Assembly (NCBI GenBank): GCA_021730945.1 | Contig: JAKFYH010000038.1 | Coordinates: forward strand, 1-45,944 | Origin: Acidobacteriota bacterium | GTDB lineage: Bacteria > Acidobacteriota > Vicinamibacteria > Vicinamibacterales > UBA2999 | DNA: 45,944 bases | Reading direction: 5' to 3' | In this document: positions 16,228 to 24,550 of the stretch, in pieces | How positions within the stretch are numbered: position 1 is the first letter of the stretch | How the letters are laid out: the number at the start of each line of letters is the position of its first letter | Notes under the pieces: model-generated | What the model was told of the DNA's origin: nothing | The model's input: only the letters and a program-made list of their open reading frames with translations | Database searches by the model: none | Program-made: the position numbers and the translations under genes

Positions 16228-17769
16228 ATGAAACTGATGTCGTGGCTCGCCGTCCCGCTGGTCTTGGCTGCCGGTTGCGCCAGCGGCAGCGGCACGCCGC
16301 CAGCGCGCACCCAGCCCGCGCCGGCGGCAGCGGCCGTGGCGTCGTCACCCCTGCGCCAGCACTGGCTCGACATGTTCGCGCGCGGCTACTTTCCCGGCCG
16401 CAGTGGCCAGCTCTTCGTGGTGCCGCGCGAAGGCGACTTCGTCACCGAACGCGATCCGCTCTACGTCTTCATGCACGGCTCGCCCTGGGACTACGACACC
16501 CGCATCCCGCTGCTGTTCTACGGCGCGCCATTTGTGAAGGCCGGGCAGTGGCCCGAAGCCGCGTCCCAGCAGGACATCGTGCCCACCGTGGGCGCCCTGA
16601 TCGGCGCGCCGGCCCTGCCCACCTACACCGGCCATCCCCTGGCCAACGCGCTCGCCACCACCATGGGCCGTCCGCGCATCGTGTCGCTGATCGTGCTCGA
16701 TGCGATGCGCGCGGAGTATTTCGACCGCTATGCCGACGTCCTGCCCACGCTGTCGCGCATGCGGCGCGAGGGCGCGTGGTTCAGCGAGGCGCGCGCCAAC
16801 GTGCTGCCCACCGTGACCGGTGTCGGCCACGCCACCATTGGCACCGGCAGCGACCCGCGCTTTCACGGCATCACCGTCAACAACCTGTTCAACCGCGCCA
16901 CCGGCAAGGCGCAGCCGGCCTACGACGGCCTCGATCCGCAGGAGCTGATGGCGCTCACGCTGGGCGACAACTGGAACCTGACCACCAACGGCGCGGCCGT
17001 GATCATCGGCCAGGGCGGCGCCATTCGCGCCACCGCCGGCCTGGTCGGCCGTGGCTCGTGCCTGGTGGGCGCCAAGAAGGTGATCGCGGCCAGCTACGGC
17101 GGGCCTGACGGCGGTTGGGAAACCAATGCCCACTGCTACACCATGCCCGACGCGCTCAAGCCACTGGTGGGACGCAAGGTGTGGGAGGCCGCCGGTGGCA
17201 CCCACATGGGACACGACATTGCCAGTGCGTCGAAGTTCCGCGCCTCAAGCCTGTTCCAGCGCTTCGAGGCCGAGGCGCTGATGGCGGTGATCGATGCCTC
17301 GGCCGCCGGTGCCGACGACATCACCGACTTGATCTTTGTCAACATGAAGGGCCCCGACTATGCCGGCCATCTGCACGGGCCCGACTCGCCTGAACTGCGC
17401 GAGACGCTGGCCGAACTCGATCGGCAGATGGCCGCCTACCTGACCCTGATCGACAAGAAGGCGGGCCGCGGACAGAGCCTCACCGTGGTGACCGCCGATC
17501 ACGGCACGCCGGGCGGGCCGCAGCCGTGGCGCCGGCACTATACCGACGAGATCATCGCGCTCATCAACCAGCGGTTCGATCCCGAGGGCAAGCTGGTCCA
17601 GTACTATGCCGACGCCGCCAACAGCCAGTTGTTCATCGACACCGCGCGGCTGCAGGCGCGCGGCTTCACGCTGAAGGAGGTCGCCGCCATGCTGGAGTCG
17701 CTCGACTTCCTCGACGCCGCGTTCACCGAGTCCGAGGTCAGGGCCGCGCAGGCGCGGCTACGCAGGTGA
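16228..17769 (+). CDS. Alkaline phosphatase/phosphodiesterase-superfamily lipoprotein with permuted domain order
   Basis: The 513-residue lipoprotein has lipobox LAAGC with Cys17. It carries the metal-site landmarks of alkaline phosphatase-like hydrolases, but not in the usual order. Residues 54-140 (FPGRSGQLFVV, MHGSPWDYDTRIPLLFYG with His83, DIVPTVGALIG) are the part that normally ends such enzymes. The normal N-terminal part begins only at about 150: SLIVLDAMRAEYFDRY with Asp158, then LPTVTGVGHATIGTG holding the likely Thr nucleophile near 195-197. MKGPDYAGHLHGPDS (Asp377, His381) and TADHG (Asp424, His425) follow. All ligands are present, so activity on phosphate esters in the periplasm is likely. 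The last 32 bases overlap the 3' end of the convergent tannase-like gene. ATG 16219 is an alternative start. Confidence 0.8.
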   Translation: MKLMSWLAVPLVLAAGCASGSGTPPARTQPAPAAAAVASSPLRQHWLDMFARGYFPGRSGQLFVVPREGDFVTERDPLYVFMHGSPWDYDTRIPLLFYGAPFVKAGQWPEAASQQDIVPTVGALIGAPALPTYTGHPLANALATTMGRPRIVSLIVLDAMRAEYFDRYADVLPTLSRMRREGAWFSEARANVLPTVTGVGHATIGTGSDPRFHGITVNNLFNRATGKAQPAYDGLDPQELMALTLGDNWNLTTNGAAVIIGQGGAIRATAGLVGRGSCLVGAKKVIAASYGGPDGGWETNAHCYTMPDALKPLVGRKVWEAAGGTHMGHDIASASKFRASSLFQRFEAEALMAVIDASAAGADDITDLIFVNMKGPDYAGHLHGPDSPELRETLAELDRQMAAYLTLIDKKAGRGQSLTVVTADHGTPGGPQPWRRHYTDEIIALINQRFDPEGKLVQYYADAANSQLFIDTARLQARGFTLKEVAAMLESLDFLDAAFTESEVRAAQARLRR

Positions 17770-19291
17770 AGTTGGCCGCCTCGTCCGTGCTGCCCTTGCC
17801 GGTGTAGCGCGCCACCTTCGGATACACGCACAGCGGCCGCGATCGATCGACCTTGCCGGCGGTGCTGTGCGTCGCCACCAGTTGCTCGGGCGCCTTGCCC
17901 GCTTCCACCCATTGTTCGAGCGCCTCCAGCGCATTGAACTGGCTGGGCCCCGGCCCACCGGCGCAGTGGCCCATGCCGGGCGCCATGAAGAGGCGGAAGA
18001 AGTCCTGCGTCTGCGCCTGGCCGCCCATGGTCTTGACCACGCCCTCGTAGTAGGCCACCGCCGTTTGCGGCGGCACCACCGGGTCGACCCAGCCACTGTA
18101 GACCAGCAGCTTGCCGCCACGCCTCTTGAACGGGGCCAGATTGGTGTCGACGGCAGCGATATGCGGGATCTGCTGTTCGGCGTAGGCCAGGTCGCGATCC
18201 AGATCGACGGTCCGGAAGTCCCAGTTCGGGTTGTGAAACAGGAAGTACTTGAACACGCCGAGGCGGCTCGGTTCCTTCGGGTCGAGAATGTACTGCCGCC
18301 AGCCCTGGTTGGCCGGCTCGCCGAACGCTTCACTGCCCCGCGGCCACCCGGTGTAGATCAGCGCGCCGGTGCGCGGGCTCCGGGTTCCTTCGTACATCCG
18401 CTGCGCGGCCGCCACCTGCGGCGGCGTCAGGCACGCGGCTTCATCACTCCCCGCCTTGCAGGCGAGCGTGGCCGGATCGAACCGGCAGCGCCGCGGGTCG
18501 TCGACCAGTCCATCCTTCAAGCCATCGTTGGCGTCGCACGCGGCGGTCACCGAACGGGTCAAGAGCGCCAGCTTGGCCGGGGTCAGCAGCGGCGCGCCGG
18601 CGCCGTCGTGCGTGGCCACCCACGAGGCGAGAAACCCGAACGTCTGGCGGATGCGGTCGTTGGCCGGGGCGCCGGCGACAATGCCGTCGTAGTCGCCCGG
18701 ATAGCGCTGGGCTTCCGACAGCGCCTGGTGACCGCCGGCGGAACAGCCGACGAAATAGGAGCGCTCCGCAAACCGGCCGGTCGCGTTGCGAATCACGAGC
18801 TTGGCCGCATCGGTCATGACGTGAATGGCGCGATAGCCGTAGTCGATGACCTTCTCCGGATGATCCTGGCCGAAGATCACGTCGTCGCCGACGTGACCGG
18901 TGTCGGTGCTGGCGGTGGCATAGCCGCGGCGCAGCGCGTTGGCCATGGCGCCGTAGGAAATCGACCCCTGGTAGCCGCCGTTACCTACACCCTGGAACTT
19001 GCCGTTCCAGGCCTCGGTGGCCGGGATCCATACCTCGAACTTGATTTCAGAATCGCGGGTCGGCCGCGCCGTCGCCTCGACGCGGCAAAACTCCGGCACC
19101 GGGAGCGACGCTGATGAGCCGGGCGGCGAAAAGCCGCCGGCCGCCACGATGGCAGCGCCGTTGATCGTGACATCGGGCATCGTGAGCGTCAGCAGGCTGC
19201 CACAATCGGCCACCGTCGTGGCGGTCACGAGCGGGTGCGCCACCATCGGCAGGGCGGCAATCAGGCTTCCAGTCAACCAGCGACGAATCAT
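17738..19291 (-). CDS. Tannase/feruloyl esterase family protein
   Basis: The secreted 517-residue protein has a signal peptide (LTGSLIAALPMVAHPLVTA) and the tannase/feruloyl esterase fold. Evidence includes CRVEATARPTRDSEIKFEVWIPATEAWNGKFQGVGNGG near residue 80. The triad is Ser in YFVGCSAGGHQAL (about 190), Asp in YSGWVDPVVPP and His in APGMGHCAGGPGP. Cysteines in CDANDGLKDGLVDDPRRC match the family's calcium-binding, disulfide-held lid region. Such enzymes release phenolic acids from plant polymers or split gallate esters. A GGAGGT ribosome site lies 4 bases before the ATG. It follows the S9 peptidase by 28 bases on the same strand. Confidence 0.88.
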   Translation of the reverse strand: MIRRWLTGSLIAALPMVAHPLVTATTVADCGSLLTLTMPDVTINGAAIVAAGGFSPPGSSASLPVPEFCRVEATARPTRDSEIKFEVWIPATEAWNGKFQGVGNGGYQGSISYGAMANALRRGYATASTDTGHVGDDVIFGQDHPEKVIDYGYRAIHVMTDAAKLVIRNATGRFAERSYFVGCSAGGHQALSEAQRYPGDYDGIVAGAPANDRIRQTFGFLASWVATHDGAGAPLLTPAKLALLTRSVTAACDANDGLKDGLVDDPRRCRFDPATLACKAGSDEAACLTPPQVAAAQRMYEGTRSPRTGALIYTGWPRGSEAFGEPANQGWRQYILDPKEPSRLGVFKYFLFHNPNWDFRTVDLDRDLAYAEQQIPHIAAVDTNLAPFKRRGGKLLVYSGWVDPVVPPQTAVAYYEGVVKTMGGQAQTQDFFRLFMAPGMGHCAGGPGPSQFNALEALEQWVEAGKAPEQLVATHSTAGKVDRSRPLCVYPKVARYTGKGSTDEAANFTCVAAPARP

Positions 19292-19319
19292 GGGACCTCC
19301 AAGACGGCGACGGTCCTGG

Positions 19320-21599
19320 CTATCTGGCGCCAGCCGGCAGGTGCTGCAGGAAATAGCGCGCGATCAACTTGTAGATATGCACGGTCGTCCCGGTGCCTTC
19401 CGAAATACTGTGGCTGCGGTTCGGGTAGATCATCGAGTCGAACGGCTTGCCCAGCTCGATCAGGCGATTGATCAGGCGCTCGGTGCCCTGCGCGTGCACG
19501 TTGTCGTCACCCGACCCGTGCACCACCAGGAGCTTGCCCTGCAACCCTTCGGCAAAGTTGATCGCCGAGCCGATCTTGTAGCCCTCCACATTCTCCTGCG
19601 GCAGGCCCATGTAGCGTTCCTGGTAGATGGTGTCGTAGAGCCGCTGGTCGGGCACCGGCGCCACCGCCACGCCGACCTGGTAGATCCCCGGAAAGCGGAA
19701 CATCGCGTTCAGCGTGTTGGTGCCGCCGCCGCTCCACCCCCACACGCCGATGCGTGCGGCATCCAGGAACGAATACTTCTCGGTCAGCGCCCAAATGGCC
19801 GCGGCCTGGTCCTTCGACGACAGATCGCCGACCGAGCCGTAGACGACCTTGCGCCAGTCGGTGCCGCGCGGCGCTGGCGTGCCGCGGTTGTCGACGCTCA
19901 GCACGATGTAGCCGGCCTCGGCCAGCGCGCGATGAAAGAGCATCTGCCCGCCGCCCCACGAATCATTGACGGTCTGCCCCGCCGGCTCGCCGTAGACGTG
20001 GGAAATGACCGGATACTTCTTGCTGGCGTCGAACGTCGACGGCTTCAGCATGTAGCCATCGAGTTCGACCCCGCCGCCAATCGCGATCTTGAAGAACTCC
20101 ACCGGCGGCTGCAGCAGCGGCTGCACCTTGGCGACCATCGCCGACGGATCGGTCAGCGTGCGCAGCGACTTGTGCGACGGCAGTTCCACGACATCCACCA
20201 CCGGCGGCCGATCGAAGGCCGAGTAGGTGTGAAACGCCAGCTTGCCGCCCGGCGCCACGTCGTAGCGATGCGTGCCGGCCTGGCTCGCCGGCGTCACCCG
20301 CTCCGGCACGCCGCTGCCATCGAGCTTCGAGCGATAAAGGTAGCGTTGCCCGGCGTTGTCGGGCGACGCCCGGAAGTAGAGCCACCCGTCCTTCTGGTCG
20401 ATTCCGGCAATGTCGGTCACGTCGGCGTCGAACCTGGTGATCAACTGGCCGCTGCCGCCCTCGCGCGGCACCCGGTAGACGTGCTGCCAGCCATCGCGTT
20501 CGCTGGTCCACAGGAAGGTCCGGCCGCCATCAATCCACGGCACGTCTTCGACAATGTCGACCCAGCTCTTGGACTCGTCGCGGAACACCTGCTTGACCGC
20601 GCCGGTGGCGACGTCGGCGGTGAGGAAATCGTTGCGGTTCTGCAGGCGATTGAGCTGCTGAATCGACACCGTCTTCGCATCGATCCAGTCGATGCGCGCC
20701 AGGTAGGTATTGCGCGGGTCGCCCTCGGTCTTGATCCACTGGGTGGCGCCGCCCTCGGCGGCGACCACGCCGACGCGGGCCGCGGAATTGGTGGTGCCCG
20801 CCTTGGGATACGGGATGGTCGTGACCACCGGGTAGAGCGTATCGGTGTTGTTGATCAGCGAAAACAATCCCACGCCGGAACTGTCGAACTGCCAGTAGAC
20901 CATCGCGCGGCCGTCGGGACTCCAGCGGAACCCGTCGCGCACGCCGAACTCCTCCTCGTAGACCCAGTCGGAGGTGCCGTTGATGATGGTCGCGGAGCCG
21001 TCGCTCGTCAGTGCGGTGACCCGGCCATCGTCGATCCGCTCGACGTAGATGTTGTTGGCCCGCACGTAGGCGACGCGGGTGGCATCGGGCGAGAACTTCG
21101 CGAACATCAACGACGACGCCGGCGCCCCGGCGCCCAACTGCTTGAGCTCGCCGCTCTGGAGATGCAGTACCCAATAGTCGCCGCGCGTGTTCTGGCGCCA
21201 CACCTTCTTCGAGTTGGTGAACACCAGCAGCCGCGAGCCGTCGCCAGACCAGACGTAGTCGTCGATCGATAGGGCGGGTCGGGCGGATTGGGCGGGTAAG
21301 GCTGGTGCGGTCAGTCGAGAGCCGGCGATCAGCACGCTGCGGGCACCACTGGCAGCGTCGTAGCGAATGATGTCCCAGCCGCCGTCGGCGCCGGGCGCGC
21401 GTTCCACCGTGGTGTAGGCGGTGCCGTCTCCCAGCCAGCGGGCCGGGCCGAAGCGCGGGAGGGCAAACTCGTTGGCTTGATAGATGCGCTCGATCTGCTG
21501 ATTGAGCACCCGGGCCCGGTCGTCTTGTTGGGCCCAGGCGGCGCCCGACAGCAATACGACGACGACGAGCGGCAGAACAGACAGGCGGAAGCGGATCAT
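19320..21599 (-). CDS. S9B (dipeptidyl peptidase IV-like) serine peptidase
   Basis: The 759-residue secreted enzyme begins with a signal peptide (LPLVVVVLLSGAAWAQ). A DPP IV-type eight-blade propeller domain follows, with the family's EEFGVRDGFRWSPDGRAMVYWQFD segment, whose Glu pair binds the substrate amino terminus. The hydrolase domain holds Ser in GVWGWSGGGT (about residue 623), Asp in HGSGDDNVH and His in YPNRSHSI. The usual GWSYGG has Gly in place of Tyr. The enzyme should remove N-terminal dipeptides in the periplasm. It sits 39 bases after the isocitrate dehydrogenase gene and 28 before the tannase-like gene on the same strand. Confidence 0.88.
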   Translation of the reverse strand: MIRFRLSVLPLVVVVLLSGAAWAQQDDRARVLNQQIERIYQANEFALPRFGPARWLGDGTAYTTVERAPGADGGWDIIRYDAASGARSVLIAGSRLTAPALPAQSARPALSIDDYVWSGDGSRLLVFTNSKKVWRQNTRGDYWVLHLQSGELKQLGAGAPASSLMFAKFSPDATRVAYVRANNIYVERIDDGRVTALTSDGSATIINGTSDWVYEEEFGVRDGFRWSPDGRAMVYWQFDSSGVGLFSLINNTDTLYPVVTTIPYPKAGTTNSAARVGVVAAEGGATQWIKTEGDPRNTYLARIDWIDAKTVSIQQLNRLQNRNDFLTADVATGAVKQVFRDESKSWVDIVEDVPWIDGGRTFLWTSERDGWQHVYRVPREGGSGQLITRFDADVTDIAGIDQKDGWLYFRASPDNAGQRYLYRSKLDGSGVPERVTPASQAGTHRYDVAPGGKLAFHTYSAFDRPPVVDVVELPSHKSLRTLTDPSAMVAKVQPLLQPPVEFFKIAIGGGVELDGYMLKPSTFDASKKYPVISHVYGEPAGQTVNDSWGGGQMLFHRALAEAGYIVLSVDNRGTPAPRGTDWRKVVYGSVGDLSSKDQAAAIWALTEKYSFLDAARIGVWGWSGGGTNTLNAMFRFPGIYQVGVAVAPVPDQRLYDTIYQERYMGLPQENVEGYKIGSAINFAEGLQGKLLVVHGSGDDNVHAQGTERLINRLIELGKPFDSMIYPNRSHSISEGTGTTVHIYKLIARYFLQHLPAGAR

Positions 21600-21638
21600 G
21601 ACCTCAATTTACGTCAAGACCCGCCCCCGCCGTGAAGG

Positions 21639-22850
21639 TTACATCCGGGCGCGCAGTTCCGCGTCGATCGCGGCCAGGAACTCTTCGGTCGTGAGGTAGG
21701 GGTGGTCCGGCCGGATCAGGATGGCCAGGTCCTTGGTCATGCGGCCCGACTCGACCACATCGACGCACACCTTTTCCAGCGTGTCGGCAAACGCCACCAC
21801 GTCGGGCGTGCCGTCGAACCGGCCGCGATACTGCAACCCGCGGGTCCACGCGTAGATCGACGCGATCGGATTGGTCGAGGTCGGCTTGCCCTGCTGGTGC
21901 ATACGGTAGTGACGGGTCACCGTGCCGTGCGCGGCTTCAGCCTCCACGGCCTTGCCGTCGGGCGACATCAGCACCGAGGTCATCAGGCCGAGCGAGCCGT
22001 AGCCCTGCGCCACCGTGTCGGACTGCACGTCGCCGTCGTAATTCTTGCAGGCCCACAGGTAGCCGCCGTTCCACTTCAGGTTCGACGCCACCATGTCGTC
22101 GATCAGGCGATGCTCGTAGGTCAGGCCCTTGGCCTCGAACTGCGGCTTGAACTCGGCGAGGTAGACCCGCTCAAAGGTGTTCTTGAAGGTGCCGTCGTAG
22201 ACCTTGAGGATGGTGTTCTTGGTGGACAGGTAGACCGGGTAGCTGCGGCCGAGCGCGTAGGTGAAGCAGGCGCGGGCGAAGCCCTCGATCGAGGCATCGA
22301 GGTTGAACATGCCGAGGGCGACGCCGCTGCCCTTGGTCTTGATGATCTCGCGCGCGATCGGCTCGCCGCCGCCCTCGGGCGTCCAGCTGAGGGTCAAGGT
22401 GCCGGCGCCGGGAAAGGTGAAGTCCTGCGCGCGGTACTGATCGCCGAAGCCGTGGCGGGCGACCACCACCGGCTTGTCCCAGTGCGCAACCAGGCGCGGC
22501 ACGTTCTTGCAGATGATCGGCTCGCGGAAGATGGTGCCGTCGAGGATATTGCGGATGGTGCCGTTGGGCGACTTCCACATCTGCTTGAGGCCGAACTCCT
22601 TCACGCGCGCTTCGTCGGGCGTGATGGTGGCGCACTTCACGGCCACGCCGTACTGCCGCGTCGCGTTGGCGGAATCGATCGTGATCTGATCGCCGGTCTT
22701 GTCGCGGGCCTCGACGCCCAGGTCGAAGTACTTCAAGTCGATGTCGAGATACGGCAGGATGAGCTGCTCGCGAATCTTCTGCCAGATGATGCGCGTCATC
22801 TCGTCGCCGTCCATTTCGACGACGGGGTTCTTGACCTTGATCTTCGCCAC
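21639..22850 (-). CDS. icd: NADP-dependent isocitrate dehydrogenase (dimeric, eukaryote-like type)
   Basis: The 403-residue cytoplasmic enzyme oxidises isocitrate to 2-oxoglutarate in the citric acid cycle, giving NADPH. It is recognisable along its length: [16 protein letters not shown] at the start, [38 protein letters not shown] with the substrate-binding SPNGT, and [29 protein letters not shown] with the metal-binding aspartates. [12 protein letters not shown] supplies NADP contacts. Length and motifs fit the homodimeric type II family rather than the E. coli type. The start is GTG at 22850, supported by AGGAG six bases upstream. Confidence 0.95.
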   Translation of the reverse strand: MAKIKVKNPVVEMDGDEMTRIIWQKIREQLILPYLDIDLKYFDLGVEARDKTGDQITIDSANATRQYGVAVKCATITPDEARVKEFGLKQMWKSPNGTIRNILDGTIFREPIICKNVPRLVAHWDKPVVVARHGFGDQYRAQDFTFPGAGTLTLSWTPEGGGEPIAREIIKTKGSGVALGMFNLDASIEGFARACFTYALGRSYPVYLSTKNTILKVYDGTFKNTFERVYLAEFKPQFEAKGLTYEHRLIDDMVASNLKWNGGYLWACKNYDGDVQSDTVAQGYGSLGLMTSVLMSPDGKAVEAEAAHGTVTRHYRMHQQGKPTSTNPIASIYAWTRGLQYRGRFDGTPDVVAFADTLEKVCVDVVESGRMTKDLAILIRPDHPYLTTEEFLAAIDAELRARM

Positions 22851-22928
22851 GAAACGCTCCTATCAGTAATGATGAGACGGCCCGGGGACTCCCGGCGCGC
22901 GACCCGAACATCACATAATATCCCACGC

Positions 22929-23378
22929 ATGAAGACGCTGACCACGCTCCTCACCGGGATCCTGATCGGTTCGGCGGCCACCGCCCTCATCGGCGCGGTG
23001 CCGGTGGGACCGGCCGACCAAGCCACCAAACAGGCGCTGATGACCGTCAAGAACGGCATTGTCGCGGGACACCAGAACAAGGATCGCGCCGCGCTCGATC
23101 GCCTGTATGCGGACGACTACACCGCAATCGATGCGAAGGGCGCCATCCGCAGCAAGCAGAACCTGCTCGACGCCCTGCCGACCGACGCCGCCATCGTCGA
23201 AGGGAAATACGACCTGATCGCCGCCCGCCGCTGGGGCAACATCGCGGTAGCCACGGGACGAGGCCATCTGGTCTACCGCAATCCGGATGGCTCGACGCGG
23301 GTGTCCGACTACTACTCGTTCAACGTGTTCGAGCAACGCGACGGACGCTGGCTCTACTCGGCGGCGTTCCTGCCGTAA
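22929..23378 (+). CDS. Secreted NTF2-like (SnoaL/DUF4440) protein
   Basis: The 149-residue protein starts with a signal or anchor (LTTLLTGILIGSAATALIGAVPVG). The rest is a single NTF2-like cone fold: a first helix ATKQALMTVKNGIVAGHQNKDRAALDRLYADDYTAIDAKG, the RSKQNLLDAL segment, and strands NIAVATGRGHLVYRN and YYSFNVFEQRDGRWLYSAAFLP. That layout matches DUF4440 or SnoaL-like proteins, which bind small ligands or act as minor enzymes. No catalytic residue can be named. It is divergent from icd and convergent with the HxlR gene. Confidence 0.7.
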   Translation: MKTLTTLLTGILIGSAATALIGAVPVGPADQATKQALMTVKNGIVAGHQNKDRAALDRLYADDYTAIDAKGAIRSKQNLLDALPTDAAIVEGKYDLIAARRWGNIAVATGRGHLVYRNPDGSTRVSDYYSFNVFEQRDGRWLYSAAFLP

Positions 23379-23382
23379 CCCG

Positions 23383-23454
23383 CTACCGCGTCTTGAGCAA
23401 GGCGATCAGGGCGGCGCGTTTCGGCCTGCCGTAGTCGATCGGGGTCAGGCCCGC
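23383..23454 (-). pseudogene. Possible ankyrin-repeat gene remnant
   Basis: Past the HxlR stop codon, another minus-strand frame reads GLTPIDYGRPKRAALIALL followed by a few residues and a stop. This resembles the end of an ankyrin repeat (G.TPLDYA...). No start or further repeats are visible, so it is either a leftover of a deleted gene or chance. Confidence 0.25.
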
Positions 23455-23813
23455 TGGCGGCCGCGGGCGGGCTTGGCCGCCACCGCGGCCGGCTCCATCC
23501 ACTTCTCGGCCCACGTCGCGATCGCATCCATCGCGTCGGTGAGGGCCCGGCCCTTCCTGGTCAGCGAATACTCCACCCGCACCGGCGACACCGGCACCAC
23601 GGTGCGTTCCACCAGCCCCTCCCGCTCCAGTTCCTGCAGGCGATCGGTCAGCATGCGGTCGGTGATGTCGGGGATGGCATCGCGCAGGGTGGCAAACCGG
23701 CACTTCTGCTTGAGCAACAGAAACAGGATGGCGCCGGTCCAGCGGCGGCCAATCAGTTCGCTGGCGCGGTGGAACTTGGTGCACAGCTGCGGCGTATGCG
23801 GTGCGTCTTTCAT
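23445..23813 (-). CDS. HxlR-family transcriptional regulator
   Basis: From the ATG at 23813 the protein has 122 residues. It is a MarR/HxlR-type winged helix: RASELIGRRWTGAILFLLLKQKCRFATLRDAIPDITDRMLTDRLQELEREGLVERTVVP, with the wing VEYSLTRKGRAL. HxlR proteins often respond to aldehydes, quinones or redox stress and control a divergent gene. Here the divergent gene is doxX-like, and a perfect 12-bp inverted repeat lies over its promoter (23860-23888). A Cys in QLCTKF near the N-terminus is a possible redox sensor, as in related regulators. The C-terminal tail is Ala/Arg-rich. Confidence 0.88.
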   Translation of the reverse strand: MKDAPHTPQLCTKFHRASELIGRRWTGAILFLLLKQKCRFATLRDAIPDITDRMLTDRLQELEREGLVERTVVPVSPVRVEYSLTRKGRALTDAMDAIATWAEKWMEPAAVAAKPARGRQRA

Positions 23814-23852
23814 GGCGTAGGTCTCCACAATACCACGCGTCCCAGTAACTAT

Positions 23853-23888
23853 TTGACAGGTAGCGACTATATTAAGTATAGTCGCTAC
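23853..23888 (+). promoter_or_regulatory. Promoter and operator of the doxX-like gene
   Basis: A consensus -35 box TTGACA (23853-23858) and a -10 box TATAGT (23877-23882) stand 18 bases apart. A perfect inverted repeat, GTAGCGACTATA-TTAAG-TATAGTCGCTAC (23860-23888), fills the spacer and covers the -10 box. Binding there by the divergently encoded HxlR regulator would block the polymerase. Confidence 0.8.
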
Positions 23889-23936
23889 ATTAAATACGGC
23901 GGCAACCCGCCGCCGGTTCAAGGAGATATGGACGTC

Positions 23937-24443
23937 ATGGACGCAGGCATTCTTTTCGCGCGGGTGGTCGTGGGTTTGTTGATGGCGGCGCACGGCTCGC
24001 AAAAGCTGTTCGGCTGGTTTGGCGGCTACGGCCTGGCGGGAACCGCCGGGTTCTTCGAAGCCCTGGGATTCCGGCCCGGACGCTTCTTTGCCGCCACGGC
24101 GGCGACCACGGAGCTGGTGGCCGGACTGCTGGTTGCGGCAGGCCTGCTGGGGCCGGTCGGCCCGGCCCTGTTTGTGTCGGTGATGCTGGTGGCAGCCGTC
24201 TCAGTGCACTGGCCCAACGGTGTCTTCGCCCAAAGCAACGGCATTGAGGTGCCGCTGCTGTACGGCGTAGCCGGCGTGGCACTGGCCCTGACCGGATTCG
24301 GCGCGTTCTCGCTGGACTCGGCGCTCGGCCTCACGGAGTTCTGGACACCGGCCATCGTGTGGTCCGCCCTGGCGGTCGGGACCCTCGGCGGAATCGTCAA
24401 CCTCGCGCTTCGCCGGCCCGGCCCGGCGTCGGCTCATGCCTGA
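23937..24443 (+). CDS. DoxX-family membrane protein
   Basis: The 168-residue inner-membrane protein has four hydrophobic helices and the DoxX signature LFARVVVGLLMAAHGSQKLFGWFGGYGLAGT at the start. It continues with ATTELVAGLLVAAGLLGP and a SVHWPNGVF loop. DoxX-like proteins are linked to thiol or redox balance and quinone-related functions, but their activity is poorly known. The ATG at 23937 is preferred over that at 23928, because AGGAG (23921-23925) is only 2 bases from the earlier one and family members begin close to MDAG. Divergence from an HxlR gene over a shared operator suggests induction by a reactive compound. Confidence 0.88.
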   Translation: MDAGILFARVVVGLLMAAHGSQKLFGWFGGYGLAGTAGFFEALGFRPGRFFAATAATTELVAGLLVAAGLLGPVGPALFVSVMLVAAVSVHWPNGVFAQSNGIEVPLLYGVAGVALALTGFGAFSLDSALGLTEFWTPAIVWSALAVGTLGGIVNLALRRPGPASAHA

Positions 24444-24450
24444 ACCCCGG

Positions 24451-24506
24451 AACAGGAGATCAGGAGAAAGCAGTCCTTTCAAAAGACTACCTCCTGATCT
24501 CCTGTT
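24451..24506 (+). repeat. AACAGGAGATCAGGAG hairpin after the doxX-like gene
   Basis: AACAGGAGATCAGGAG (24451-24466) and its exact reverse complement (24491-24506) enclose a 24-base loop. The hairpin begins 7 bases past the stop codon. The loop has a further AGTC/GACT pair. A related element follows another stop codon at 35623-35574 on the minus strand. Confidence 0.85.
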
Positions 24507-24550
24507 GAACGATCCTCCGGTTGAGATTGGGTTTTGGGCTACGCTCGGAC

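Noticed and set aside
21702-22928. Plus-strand frame running through the whole icd gene into the NTF2-like gene
   Set aside because: The part opposite icd has no signal or domain; the real gene begins at 22929 with a signal sequence.
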